This document shows, one piece after another, positions 46,368 through 54,832 of a stretch of DNA of 64,000 nt. A program made the translations under genes and the position numbers. Source of the DNA: an uncultured Bacteroides sp. (GTDB lineage Bacteria > Bacteroidota > Bacteroidia > Bacteroidales > Bacteroidaceae); assembly GCA_949289295.1 (NCBI GenBank), contig CASENM010000024.1:53703-117702 (forward strand). Reading direction: 5' to 3'. Under the pieces are notes generated by a model, which was given only the letters and a program-made list of their open reading frames with translations, made no database searches and had not been told where the DNA came from. Positions within the stretch are counted from its first letter, which is position 1, and the number at the start of each line of letters is the position of its first letter.

Positions 46368-47276
46368 TCACGAACACCTCAACACTTGTCCAATACGCAA
46401 GGTTGTCGTACGTTTGATTCCGTTCAAACGGCACAAACGGTCAATCGAGACATGATAGATGCGCGAAATACGCCCCAATGTATCACCTTTACGAATCTTA
46501 TGATAACGTATCGCCGCTTTTTCCGCTTCTGCCGCACCTGATTTGCCCGCCTTCACAGCTGCCAGCGCACGGGTACGTTGATATGCATATCTGTTGGCAC
46601 CACGGATGAACAGATAGCTGTCCGCCACAATATCCTGGTTGGGAAAGTCAAACATAAATTCAGGATTAATCACCTCGCCCAAGAAACGGGTTTCAAAATG
46701 GAGATGAGACCCTGTTGAACGGCCGGTATTTCCTCCCAGGCCAATCGGGTCACCCGCTTTCACATACTGATCTTCGGCCACAATCTGCTTGGACAAATGC
46801 CCGTAAATAGTCTCCAGTCCATTATCATGACGGATTACCACATACTTTCCATATCCGCGACGCTCATATTTCACCATACGGACACGACCGTCAAAAGCCG
46901 ACCGGATAGTATCGCCGATATATACCTTAATGTCAAGTCCGTTGTGCATACGACGCCAACGAGGGCCGCATTTAGAAGTAATTCTTGTGTGAGTGGTCGG
47001 CATACAGAAGCCCGTAAGGTCAATACGGAAACTGTCGGGTATCTGCACGGTGTTACCGTATGCATGAACCCGATCATGACTCCAACTCGGATAAAGACTA
47101 TATGCAGGATAAACAGCCTGTTCTGCCTTTATCTGCCGAATCAATGCCAAAGAATCTACCGCTTTCAGTTTCTTGTCGATAGGAGCTTGACGAGCCAACA
47201 AGTCTTGTCCGCAGACATTTATGCTGACCAAAGCCAAAGCTGCCATTGTCATTGTTCTAATGCATTTTAAAATCAT
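46368..47276 (-). CDS. M23 family metallopeptidase with LysM domain
   Basis: A 302-residue exported peptidoglycan endopeptidase. Signal peptide ends near NVCGQ (residue 24). The M23 zinc site shows HNGLDI (about 112-117) and GSHLHFET (about 195). A C-terminal LysM domain (about 258-302: YHKIRKGDTLGRISRIYHV) binds the glycan strands. All zinc ligands are present, so it should be an active hydrolase, unlike activator-type homologues. Monocistronic, with a terminator. The 199-base gap upstream shows nothing recognisable. Confidence 0.9.
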   Translation of the reverse strand: MILKCIRTMTMAALALVSINVCGQDLLARQAPIDKKLKAVDSLALIRQIKAEQAVYPAYSLYPSWSHDRVHAYGNTVQIPDSFRIDLTGFCMPTTHTRITSKCGPRWRRMHNGLDIKVYIGDTIRSAFDGRVRMVKYERRGYGKYVVIRHDNGLETIYGHLSKQIVAEDQYVKAGDPIGLGGNTGRSTGSHLHFETRFLGEVINPEFMFDFPNQDIVADSYLFIRGANRYAYQRTRALAAVKAGKSGAAEAEKAAIRYHKIRKGDTLGRISRIYHVSIDRLCRLNGIKRTTTLRIGQVLRCS

Positions 47277-47475
47277 TACGCCTTGATATTTTTCAGCTAG
47301 TATCCGTCGGCCGACTTTCCAATATCCCGACGCATTTCGAATACTATTTCAGGTTAATACAATTCAACTAAAACAAAACGACAGACAAACTTTTCAAGAC
47401 AAAGTCCATCCATCAAACAAATCGTTTCAAAGGTAACATTTTTCTTTTTGAAAGCAACGGGAGATTAAACTTTTT

Positions 47476-48144
47476 TCATGTATTTTCAGAATTCACCGCA
47501 CTAACTTTCCGAACAAAGCGACCGTCTTCCCATTCATAACGGAGAGGACCGACATAAAGATACGGCTTTATTTCAGCCGCTGTTTCTCTGTCCATATAGT
47601 CGGGAGTGGAATAAACAAACGAAAGAGTCATTTCCTTTGATGACAATTGGGCTTTAAGCAAATATATATCGGCAAAAGTACGCAGATTCTTCAAAGAATC
47701 CGCCCGCACATCGGTTTCCGGCACGACATAGAACGCCGACTCCTCAGGCCAATCCAGAAACTTGTCCGTGGACAGCCTTTTCCAGTCGGTCGTATAAAAA
47801 GAGATTGAGCTGTCCGCCACCGGTGCCGAATAGGTATGCACCACACAAATCACTTTCGTTGAGTCGTTCACGGGCAGAAGCTTCATCTCCAACGTACTTG
47901 CGGAAGTCAGTCTTACAAACAGATAATCATCTGTCAGTTCTGTCATCTCAGACTGCTTTCCAAAGCGGTTCTTCACCTCCGCCTTCATGCCACTTGCCAA
48001 AAAGTCCCCGAAATCGGCCCGGTTCACTTCCGTCAGCAACGGCGACAATGAATCGGGCAAAGCCACAAACAAAGACTTCATATCTTGAGCCTGCACCGCC
48101 ATCCAACAGCACAGCGCGATCATGATTCCCAAAATGCGTTTCAT
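47476..48144 (-). CDS. DUF3256 family exported protein
   Basis: A 222-residue protein with a signal peptide ending AVQAQ; the chosen start MKRILGIM gives this, while the open frame extends 11 codons upstream. The body (SLFVALPDSLSPLLTEVNRADFGDFL) matches DUF3256, a Bacteroidales-only family without known function. Encoded alone, downstream of the fructan sensor gene on the same strand with a 54-base gap. Confidence 0.75.
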   Translation of the reverse strand: MKRILGIMIALCCWMAVQAQDMKSLFVALPDSLSPLLTEVNRADFGDFLASGMKAEVKNRFGKQSEMTELTDDYLFVRLTSASTLEMKLLPVNDSTKVICVVHTYSAPVADSSISFYTTDWKRLSTDKFLDWPEESAFYVVPETDVRADSLKNLRTFADIYLLKAQLSSKEMTLSFVYSTPDYMDRETAAEIKPYLYVGPLRYEWEDGRFVRKVSAVNSENT

Positions 48145-48198
48145 AAATTCTCCATTAAAGACAGGCCAAAGATACAACTATTTGCCGAACAACCCCCA

Positions 48199-50940
48199 TC
48201 ATTTCCCGTTTTTCCGTTTCAGAAAATCGGTAGGACTTTCCCCGAAATAGTCCTTGTAACAACGGGTAAAATATGAAGGTGAGCTGAATCCCACTTCATA
48301 CGTGATTTCGGCCACGGTCTTTTCAGTAGAAGCCAACAGTGAAGAGGCCTTCTTCAGGCGTGCGATACGGAGCAGCTCATTCGGGGAATATCCGGTCAGC
48401 GCCTTGGTTTTCCGGTAAAGCTGCACGCGCCCCAGACCCATTTCGGTGCCCAGGTCCTCCACGCTCAGTTCCGAATCGCCCATTCTCGCCTCAATCAACT
48501 CATGAAGCTTGTCGACAAACCCCTTGTCCACCTTTCCCAACGGAACGTCCTGTACGGTAGAAGCACGGTCACTGAAAAACGACTTCAGACGCTTGTGATT
48601 GTCTATCAGATTGCGCAGACGGGTCTGAAGCAGTTTCGCGCTGAAAGGCTTTGTCAGATAAGAATCCGCCCCACATTCATACCCTTTTATTTTCTGCTCG
48701 TCCATCGCATATGCGGTCAGCATCATCACCGGGATATGTGAAGTCTGCATCTCACTCTTCAGCCTCCGGCAACATTCCATTCCGTCCATCACGGGCATCA
48801 TCACGTCGCAGACAATGGCATCGGGCACATACTTCATGGCCTGCTTCAGCCCCTCTTGCCCGTTGACCGCCTCAACCACCGTATATTGCTGCTGGAGCAA
48901 CATCCGCACATAATCCCTGATGGCCTGATTGTCATCAATGACCAGCACAGTCTCCTTATTCTCCTTTTCCACTTTTTCCTCCGCCTGACTCACCGTCTCC
49001 AGATCCGCGTCAAGCACCGCTCCCTCTTGCAGGTTCGTCAGGATCGCATTCCGTTCCAGCCCCTCGGCCAATGTCCCGGCCTGCCTCATCGGCATTTCAA
49101 TGATAAAGGCCGTACCCTTCTTCTCACCGCTTTCCACACGGATTTCCCCATGATGCATCTCCACGAAAGCCTTCACCAAGGCCAGGCCGATTCCCGAACC
49201 GGCATGATGCACGTCAATCTGATAGAAACGCTCAAAGATGTGCCGCACATGTTCGGCCGACATCCCGATGCCTGTATCCGAAACCTGCAGGCGCAACCAA
49301 TCATCCTGGTTACGGGTAAAACGCGACAAGTCCACCTTTATCTTTCCATTCTCGGGCGTAAACTTGAAGGCGTTCGAAAGCAGATTATAGGTAATGCGTT
49401 CCAGCTTTTCCGCATCGGCTATCATGACATACCCCTGCGGCGCATCGTCCGCCACCACTTCAAAATGAATATGCTTGCGGAACGACAAGGTACGGAAAGC
49501 TTCCGTCCACTCTTCCATCTCCTTCCGGATGTCAAATTCCGAAAGATGGAGACCCAGCTTGCCGTTCTCGAACTTGCGGAAATCCAATATCTGGTTGATG
49601 AGACGCAGAAGCACCACCACATTCTTATGCACGATATGAAGCAACGAGCGCTCACGCTCGTCCAGATTGCGGCTCTCCATCAGCTGGTTCACCGGATCGG
49701 CAATCAACGTAAGCGGTGTACGGAAATCATGCGACACGTTCGTAAAGAACGCCAGCTTGGCATGCGTGGCCTCCTCCAGCTTGTGCGAAAGGTCAATCAG
49801 CTGGTCACGCTGTTCCTCCAGTTTCGTTTTCTGGGCCGAAAGTTCCGCATTCAAACGGTTCTTGGTCCAGAAAGCCCTCACCACAAACACCAGCAGCAGA
49901 GCCACCAGCAACAGGATAACGACACAGGCATACAGAAACATCCTCTGGGCGGAATAGCGCAGGAAATAGATGTCCAGCTTCTTGTTCAGATACTCTATCT
50001 TCCGGTCCAGCTCGAAAATATGCTCCGTCTGCATCTTCATCACGCGGGCATTCGACTTGTCGACCAAAGCCGTATTCAGTCTCGTTTCCCGGCTGTACGG
50101 CTTTCCCTCCAGAATATTCATCACCACCTGCATCACCTTGTCGCCCGAGGTCGGATAAATGAAAGTGGCCTCCAGCTCACCGTCCGCCACACTTTCCACC
50201 CCATATCCTTCGCCCGACACGGCATCAATGCCCACAAACAGCATTTCCTTCTCCCGCCCGTGTCTCACGGCCGAACGGTAAGCGCCGATGGCCATACGGT
50301 CGTTCTGCGCGAACACCACGTCGATATGCTGATGATTCCTGAATATCGTGTCGAGCACATTCTCCGCCACTTCCTGGAAAAAACCTGCGTCGGCCGAGGC
50401 TACAACCCGGATACCGGGCGACGAGGACAAAGCGTCAATGAATCCCCTATGCCTCTCCACCGCGGAAGTAGACCTGCGCAGACCGGTGATTTCCACTACA
50501 TTTCCCTTGCCGTGCAGACGGTTGACAATGTATGTGCCCGCCCGCCGTCCGATGTCATAATTGTCCGCCCCTACATAAGCCGTATATTTGTCCGAATGGA
50601 TCTTGCGGTCGACCAATATGACAGGGATTCCGGCATCATACGCTTTCCCGATAACCGGAGCGATCGCGTCGGCCTCATTGGGCGACACCACCAGCGCATC
50701 GACCTTCTGCCTGATAAACGCTTCAATGTCCTCTATCTGACGGTCATTGTCATCCTTGGCAGTACGTATGCTGACCGTGGTTCCCGGATAAAACAAGGCC
50801 TCCCGAAGAATCTCCTTGTTCATCTGCGCACGCCATTCGTCATCACTGCACTGGGATACGCCGACCACCACTTTCTTTTCACTGCCGGAACAGGCCGAAA
50901 GAACCAGCAATGACACTATCAAGGTAAAAACGGTTTTCAT
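48199..50940 (-). CDS. Hybrid two-component system sensor/regulator of the fructan locus
   Basis: A 913-residue one-protein signalling system. The periplasmic sensor is a type 1 periplasmic binding protein fold (about 24-300, resembling ribose/fructose-binding proteins) rather than the more common Reg_prop beta-propellers. This matches the BT1754 class that binds fructose in B. thetaiotaomicron. A transmembrane helix (about 334-355) is followed by a histidine kinase (phosphoacceptor H404 in NVSHDFRTP, ATPase boxes NAFKFTPENG and DTGIGM), a receiver (phosphoacceptor D712 in CDVMMPVMDGM) and an AraC-type HTH (about 820-910). The N-terminus ends in LSAC, a lipobox-like site that is odd for a membrane-spanning sensor. 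It should activate the SusCD and GH32 genes. Confidence 0.93.
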   Translation of the reverse strand: MKTVFTLIVSLLVLSACSGSEKKVVVGVSQCSDDEWRAQMNKEILREALFYPGTTVSIRTAKDDNDRQIEDIEAFIRQKVDALVVSPNEADAIAPVIGKAYDAGIPVILVDRKIHSDKYTAYVGADNYDIGRRAGTYIVNRLHGKGNVVEITGLRRSTSAVERHRGFIDALSSSPGIRVVASADAGFFQEVAENVLDTIFRNHQHIDVVFAQNDRMAIGAYRSAVRHGREKEMLFVGIDAVSGEGYGVESVADGELEATFIYPTSGDKVMQVVMNILEGKPYSRETRLNTALVDKSNARVMKMQTEHIFELDRKIEYLNKKLDIYFLRYSAQRMFLYACVVILLLVALLLVFVVRAFWTKNRLNAELSAQKTKLEEQRDQLIDLSHKLEEATHAKLAFFTNVSHDFRTPLTLIADPVNQLMESRNLDERERSLLHIVHKNVVVLLRLINQILDFRKFENGKLGLHLSEFDIRKEMEEWTEAFRTLSFRKHIHFEVVADDAPQGYVMIADAEKLERITYNLLSNAFKFTPENGKIKVDLSRFTRNQDDWLRLQVSDTGIGMSAEHVRHIFERFYQIDVHHAGSGIGLALVKAFVEMHHGEIRVESGEKKGTAFIIEMPMRQAGTLAEGLERNAILTNLQEGAVLDADLETVSQAEEKVEKENKETVLVIDDNQAIRDYVRMLLQQQYTVVEAVNGQEGLKQAMKYVPDAIVCDVMMPVMDGMECCRRLKSEMQTSHIPVMMLTAYAMDEQKIKGYECGADSYLTKPFSAKLLQTRLRNLIDNHKRLKSFFSDRASTVQDVPLGKVDKGFVDKLHELIEARMGDSELSVEDLGTEMGLGRVQLYRKTKALTGYSPNELLRIARLKKASSLLASTEKTVAEITYEVGFSSPSYFTRCYKDYFGESPTDFLKRKNGK

Positions 50941-50959
50941 GGTATCTGATTTTAAAGCG

Positions 50960-50991
50960 CAAAACTATAAAATAAACGGGAAATTCCCAAA
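50960..50991 (-). promoter_or_regulatory. Promoter of the sensor gene
   Basis: -33 TTTG (50991-50988), a 20-base gap, then -7 TAGTTTTG (50967-50960) on the minus strand, 19 bases before the start codon. Both elements fit the Bacteroides consensus, suggesting constitutive low-level expression. Confidence 0.6.
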
Positions 50992-51005
50992 CAGGACCAC
51001 CCACT

Positions 51006-51950
51006 CTAGCCCCTCAGCAGACTGGCCACAGCCGTCCGATAGGTATCCAGCTTTGTGACCTTATGGATTGCCTTCCGCGCCTTACGGTCAGCATCGGGCA
51101 GAAGATATTCCCAAAAAGCCTTCATCTTCAGCAACAATTGCACATCACCGCCCTGCAGCTGCTTGGAATAGGCATCAAAAACCATCTCATGCAACTTCCG
51201 GACACGTTCCATCTTGTCGCCTTCCTCCAACGGATGTCCCTGAAAATATTCTACGGCCAGCGCGGGATTCCCCAACAAGCCACGCCCGATCACCACGCCC
51301 GACAGACGGGGAAAACGGGTACGGATCTCCTCTATGTCAGCCACAGTCATCAGGTCACCGTTATAAAAAAGCGGCTTCTCACATGCTTCATAAAAGGCAG
51401 AGAAAGCGTCCATGTCGGTCTCCCCCTTATATTGCTGTTTTCCCAACCGGGGATGCAACACGATGTGCGACAAAGGCAGTCGGTTGAGCAAGGGAAGGAG
51501 CCGGAGACATTCCTGAGGGTCATCCCATCCCAACCTCAGTTTCACGGATACGGCTATCTGCGGAAAACGTTCCACCAGATCCGTCAGCACCTCCTCCACC
51601 TCCTCGGGAAAAGGCAGCATCCCTGCCCCGTTATGTCTTTTCGCCAGCATCGGAAAAGGACAGCCCAGATTCAGGTCCGCCTCACGATAGCCTTTCTCCG
51701 CGAAATGTTCCATTATCCGTTCCGCCTTGTCCTGCCCGGAAGCGATCAGCTGGGGAATCAGTCTCACTCCGGCATTGTTGTCCGGATCTATGTCACGCAC
51801 ATCCTTACGGCGTATCTCACCATGCTCTATCCTCACAAAAGGAGAATAATAACAGTCCACACCTCCGAAAAGAAGTGCGTGCACCCGACGATATATTGCG
51901 TCGGTGTATCCCTGCAAGGGGGAAAACTGTATAGAAAAAGTACTCTGCAT
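51006..51950 (-). CDS. tRNA-dihydrouridine synthase
   Basis: Flavoenzyme that reduces uridines in tRNA D-loops. TIM-barrel protein of 314 residues from MQSTFSIQFSPLQGYTD. Catalytic C97 lies in NLGCPFPM, followed by AKRHNGAGM; VKLRLGW and FYNGDL are FMN/phosphate-binding lines, and VVIGRGLLGNP is near the end of the barrel. An open frame extends 76 codons upstream but crosses the promoter box at 51977-51984. It lies between the fructan sensor and its target genes without an evident functional link. Confidence 0.9.
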   Translation of the reverse strand: MQSTFSIQFSPLQGYTDAIYRRVHALLFGGVDCYYSPFVRIEHGEIRRKDVRDIDPDNNAGVRLIPQLIASGQDKAERIMEHFAEKGYREADLNLGCPFPMLAKRHNGAGMLPFPEEVEEVLTDLVERFPQIAVSVKLRLGWDDPQECLRLLPLLNRLPLSHIVLHPRLGKQQYKGETDMDAFSAFYEACEKPLFYNGDLMTVADIEEIRTRFPRLSGVVIGRGLLGNPALAVEYFQGHPLEEGDKMERVRKLHEMVFDAYSKQLQGGDVQLLLKMKAFWEYLLPDADRKARKAIHKVTKLDTYRTAVASLLRG

Positions 51951-51976
51951 CGGAATTTCCAAATAAATTGTATCTG

Positions 51977-51984
51977 CAAAGTTA
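51977..51984 (-). promoter_or_regulatory. -7 box for the dihydrouridine synthase gene
   Basis: TAACTTTG on the minus strand, 27 bases upstream of the preferred start. A GTTG at 52008-52005 with a 20-base gap may be the -33 element. It decides against the long upstream start. Confidence 0.5.
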
Positions 51985-52069
51985 TAAATATTATCGGAAC
52001 CTCGCAACGGATACGGAAACACAGCCTGCCAAATGAAAGAGCCATGATACGGGAAGAAGAAAAATTCAG

Positions 52070-52077
52070 TATATTTG
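52070..52077 (+). promoter_or_regulatory. -7 box for the DUF4833 gene
   Basis: TATATTTG on the plus strand, 28 bases upstream of the preferred ATG at 52105; it overlaps an upstream in-frame ATG, arguing against that start. Confidence 0.45.
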
Positions 52078-52104
52078 CACCGACAATTCAAAAACACATC
52101 AACA

Positions 52105-52632
52105 ATGAGACAAGACAAGTTCTTTGCATTCTTCCTGTTTTTCATGTTTTTATCCTTCTGCAGACTGCAGGCGGACACTCCCCAAGGAAACCTTTACCTG
52201 ACCCCACAACGTCTTTTCCATATCTCCAGAAGCATCAACAAGAATCTGGTATGCTATGACGCCAATCTGGTCAACGGGAAACTGGACACCGAAAAGCCGC
52301 TGAACGTATATTGGGTGAACCGCGAGGAACGTATGGGCGAGAAAAACGGACTGAGCTTCTTCCAACGGAAAATGGCCTACGGATACAAGGTGGTGGCAAA
52401 AGGAAACGGCTCCAGCACGGTCACCCTCACCGCCTATTCAGGCCGCAAACTGGAAATCTGCCAGCAAGGCTCACACTACATCTGCCGGGCCGTCATCAAC
52501 GGCAAACCGTCCGTGCTGAAGTATCTGTACGTGAAAGTAAGCGATCACAACCCCCTTGGCGTAGACTATGTGGAGCTTCATGGAGTGACTCTCTCCGGCA
52601 ACGAGGAAGTCACGGAGAGAATCATGAACTGA
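52105..52632 (+). CDS. DUF4833 domain-containing exported protein
   Basis: A 175-residue protein with a signal peptide ending LQADT (about 23) and a single domain with the lines RSINKNLVCYDANL, PLNVYWVNREERMG and FFQRKMAYGYKVV, typical of DUF4833. Function unknown. It is the only plus-strand gene between 43 and 64 kb and interrupts the run from the sensor to the fructan enzymes. Confidence 0.72.
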   Translation: MRQDKFFAFFLFFMFLSFCRLQADTPQGNLYLTPQRLFHISRSINKNLVCYDANLVNGKLDTEKPLNVYWVNREERMGEKNGLSFFQRKMAYGYKVVAKGNGSSTVTLTAYSGRKLEICQQGSHYICRAVINGKPSVLKYLYVKVSDHNPLGVDYVELHGVTLSGNEEVTERIMN

Positions 52633-52645
52633 AAGCCCACCCCTG

Positions 52646-52685
52646 AAAAAAAGACTGCCTCCTCAGTCCTCCCTCGGAAGCAGTC
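52646..52685 (-). terminator. Terminator of the fructan operon
   Basis: On the minus strand, GACTGCTTCC pairs with GGAGGCAGTC (one mismatch) and is followed by seven T, 30 bases after the fructokinase stop. It marks the end of the minus-strand fructan gene run. Confidence 0.8.
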
Positions 52686-52715
52686 CCCAACTCAATACCA
52701 GCACTTGAACACTTG

Positions 52716-53606
52716 TCATCCCAGTCTTTCCTTCAAGTAATCCGGAAGCACGGGCATCGCGCCGTTCTGCGTGCATACGAATCCGGACACGTCCACAGCC
52801 AGTTTATGGGCCTCAGGCACAGACTTTCCTTTCAGAATGGCCGACACGAACGAGGCCGTAAACGAATCGCCCGCGCCTACCGTATCCGCCACCTCCACCT
52901 TCGGAGTCTCCACAAACGAGACGTTACCCGGCGTAAACACGTAGCTTCCGTTCACTCCGCACGTCAGAATCAGCATCTTCAGATTATATTTGGCCAGAAG
53001 GATCCAGCACTTGTCCTGCAGGTCAATGCCCGGATATCCGAACATACGGCTGATGGTTACAAGCTCCTCATCATTGATTTTCAATATATTGCACTTACAC
53101 ATGGAATTACACAGGATTTCCTTCGTATAAAAGCCTTGACGCAGGTTGATGTCGAAGATCTTATACTGTCCTTCCCCGTCGGGCATCGCATCAAGGAAGC
53201 GGTTGATGGTCTCGCGCGAGACCACACTTCTCTGCGCCAACGAGCCGAAGCAGACCGCACGCGTCTGGCGTGCCAGCCCTTCCAGTGCCGGAGTATAAGG
53301 AATGTTGTCCCACGCCACTCCTTCGCGGATATCGTAACACGGAACTCCGTTACGGTCAAGCTGCACCAGCACCGTACCCGTAGGATAAGGGACGGTCTCT
53401 ATCATGCAGTTCAGTTTCTTTTCGCGGAAATTGTCCATGATCTCCGCCCCCAGCTCGTCATCGCCTACCGCACTCACCACACGGCTGTCGAGTCCAAACT
53501 GGGATATATGGTACGCAAAATTGGCAGGTGCCCCACCTATCTTCTTTCCTTCGGGCAGCATGTCCCACAATGCCTCGCCCATTCCTACTACAAATGTGTT
53601 GTTCAT
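52716..53606 (-). CDS. PfkB-family carbohydrate kinase, probable fructokinase
   Basis: Phosphorylates the imported sugar in the cytoplasm; fructose is inferred from context. Ribokinase-fold motifs: KIGGAPANFAYH near 21-32 and the catalytic GAGDSFTASF near 240-249 (Asp as base). 296 residues, normal for fructokinases. Last gene of the fructan run, 11 bases after the sugar permease, and corresponds in position to BT1757 of B. thetaiotaomicron. Confidence 0.88.
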   Translation of the reverse strand: MNNTFVVGMGEALWDMLPEGKKIGGAPANFAYHISQFGLDSRVVSAVGDDELGAEIMDNFREKKLNCMIETVPYPTGTVLVQLDRNGVPCYDIREGVAWDNIPYTPALEGLARQTRAVCFGSLAQRSVVSRETINRFLDAMPDGEGQYKIFDINLRQGFYTKEILCNSMCKCNILKINDEELVTISRMFGYPGIDLQDKCWILLAKYNLKMLILTCGVNGSYVFTPGNVSFVETPKVEVADTVGAGDSFTASFVSAILKGKSVPEAHKLAVDVSGFVCTQNGAMPVLPDYLKERLG

Positions 53607-53617
53607 GATAATATGTT

Positions 53618-54781
53618 TTAATGTTTGATTTTCAACGTATAAAGTAAAAGATAAACTACTCCGACGGTCATTACGGCTATGGCACCGTCCTGTCCCATCG
53701 CGTCACCGGCAAATCCCATCAGCAACGGGAACACCGTACCTCCGAACAAGCCCATCACCATCAGGCCGGACACTTCGTTCTTCTTGTCTGGCCGGGCCAG
53801 CAATGCCTGGGCAAATACGATGGAGAACACGTTGGAGTTGCCGAAACCGATCAGCGCGATGCAGATGTAAATCACTGCCAGCGAATCGAAAGCGAACAAT
53901 CCCGCCATGGCCAGCAACATGCAGCACACACTGATGAGGAAAAACGACCGGGACGACGCCACCCGAAGGATAAACGCTCCCGAAAGGCAGCCCAGCGTAC
54001 GGAAGATGAAGTAAAGGCTCGTGGCGAATCCGGCTTCGGTCAACGTCATCCCCACACGCTCCATCAGGATTTTCGGGGCAGTGGTGTTGGTACCCACATC
54101 AATCCCCACGTGGCACATGATGCCAAGGAAAGAGAGCAGGATAAACGGCTTGCCGAGCAATTTCAGACAGGCTCCGAAACCGGAAGCGGCATCGGGCTCC
54201 TCCTCTTCAATGGGAGTGGAGGCAAGAAACAGGATGGCAAACACCGCAATCACCATATAAATCGGGAAAAGCACCCTCCAGCCGAGCCCGAAAGTCGGAA
54301 TAGCCTGCAACGCGCCCCACATGGCGATATAAGGTGCCAGGAAAGAAGCGATGGCCTTCACAAACTGTCCGAAAGTCAGCGTACTGGCCAGACGGTCGCC
54401 CGCGATAATGTTGCTCAACAACGGATTGAGCGAAGTCTGCATCAAAGCATTGCCGATGCCCAGCAGAGAGAACGAACAAAGCATCACTCCATAACTGTCG
54501 CCGAATATCGGAATCAGCAGCGAAAGGGCAGTCACCGCCAGACTGAGCAACACCGTATTCTTACGTCCTATCCGGTTCATCAGGATTCCGGTAGGCACCG
54601 AGAAAATCAGGAACCAGAAAAACACCAGTGAAGGGAAGATGTTGGCCTGCGAGTCGCTCAAGCCCAAGTCGGCCTTCACATAATTTGAAGCGATTCCCAC
54701 CAAGTCGACAAAGCCCATCGCAAAGAAACAGAGCATCACGGGAATCAGCTTTCCATATTTCATTTTATCATCGGTTGTCAT
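53618..54781 (-). CDS. MFS sugar permease, probable fructose importer
   Basis: A 387-residue, 12-helix major-facilitator protein of the FucP/glucose-galactose type, with GILMNRIGRKNTVLLSL as the loop 2-3 motif near 63-80. Context next to a fructokinase gene and GH32 enzymes suggests it carries free fructose across the inner membrane, as BT1758 does. It lies 11 bases before the kinase gene and 50 bases after the GH32 gene. Confidence 0.87.
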   Translation of the reverse strand: MTTDDKMKYGKLIPVMLCFFAMGFVDLVGIASNYVKADLGLSDSQANIFPSLVFFWFLIFSVPTGILMNRIGRKNTVLLSLAVTALSLLIPIFGDSYGVMLCSFSLLGIGNALMQTSLNPLLSNIIAGDRLASTLTFGQFVKAIASFLAPYIAMWGALQAIPTFGLGWRVLFPIYMVIAVFAILFLASTPIEEEEPDAASGFGACLKLLGKPFILLSFLGIMCHVGIDVGTNTTAPKILMERVGMTLTEAGFATSLYFIFRTLGCLSGAFILRVASSRSFFLISVCCMLLAMAGLFAFDSLAVIYICIALIGFGNSNVFSIVFAQALLARPDKKNEVSGLMVMGLFGGTVFPLLMGFAGDAMGQDGAIAVMTVGVVYLLLYTLKIKH

Positions 54782-54832
54782 GAGACTTAATTAATAGTTA
54801 ATAATTAATAGTTAACATATGGACCTTTCTTC

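Noticed and set aside
48856-50913. A 685-codon open frame on the plus strand opposite the sensor gene
   Set aside because: It is antisense to a gene with every expected domain, its product is rich in His, Gln and Arg with no recognisable fold, and it reflects codon bias on the other strand.
51951-52178. Upstream extension of the dihydrouridine synthase frame by 76 codons
   Set aside because: The extension covers promoter boxes for both divergent genes and shows no family similarity; the family start fits MQSTFSIQF.
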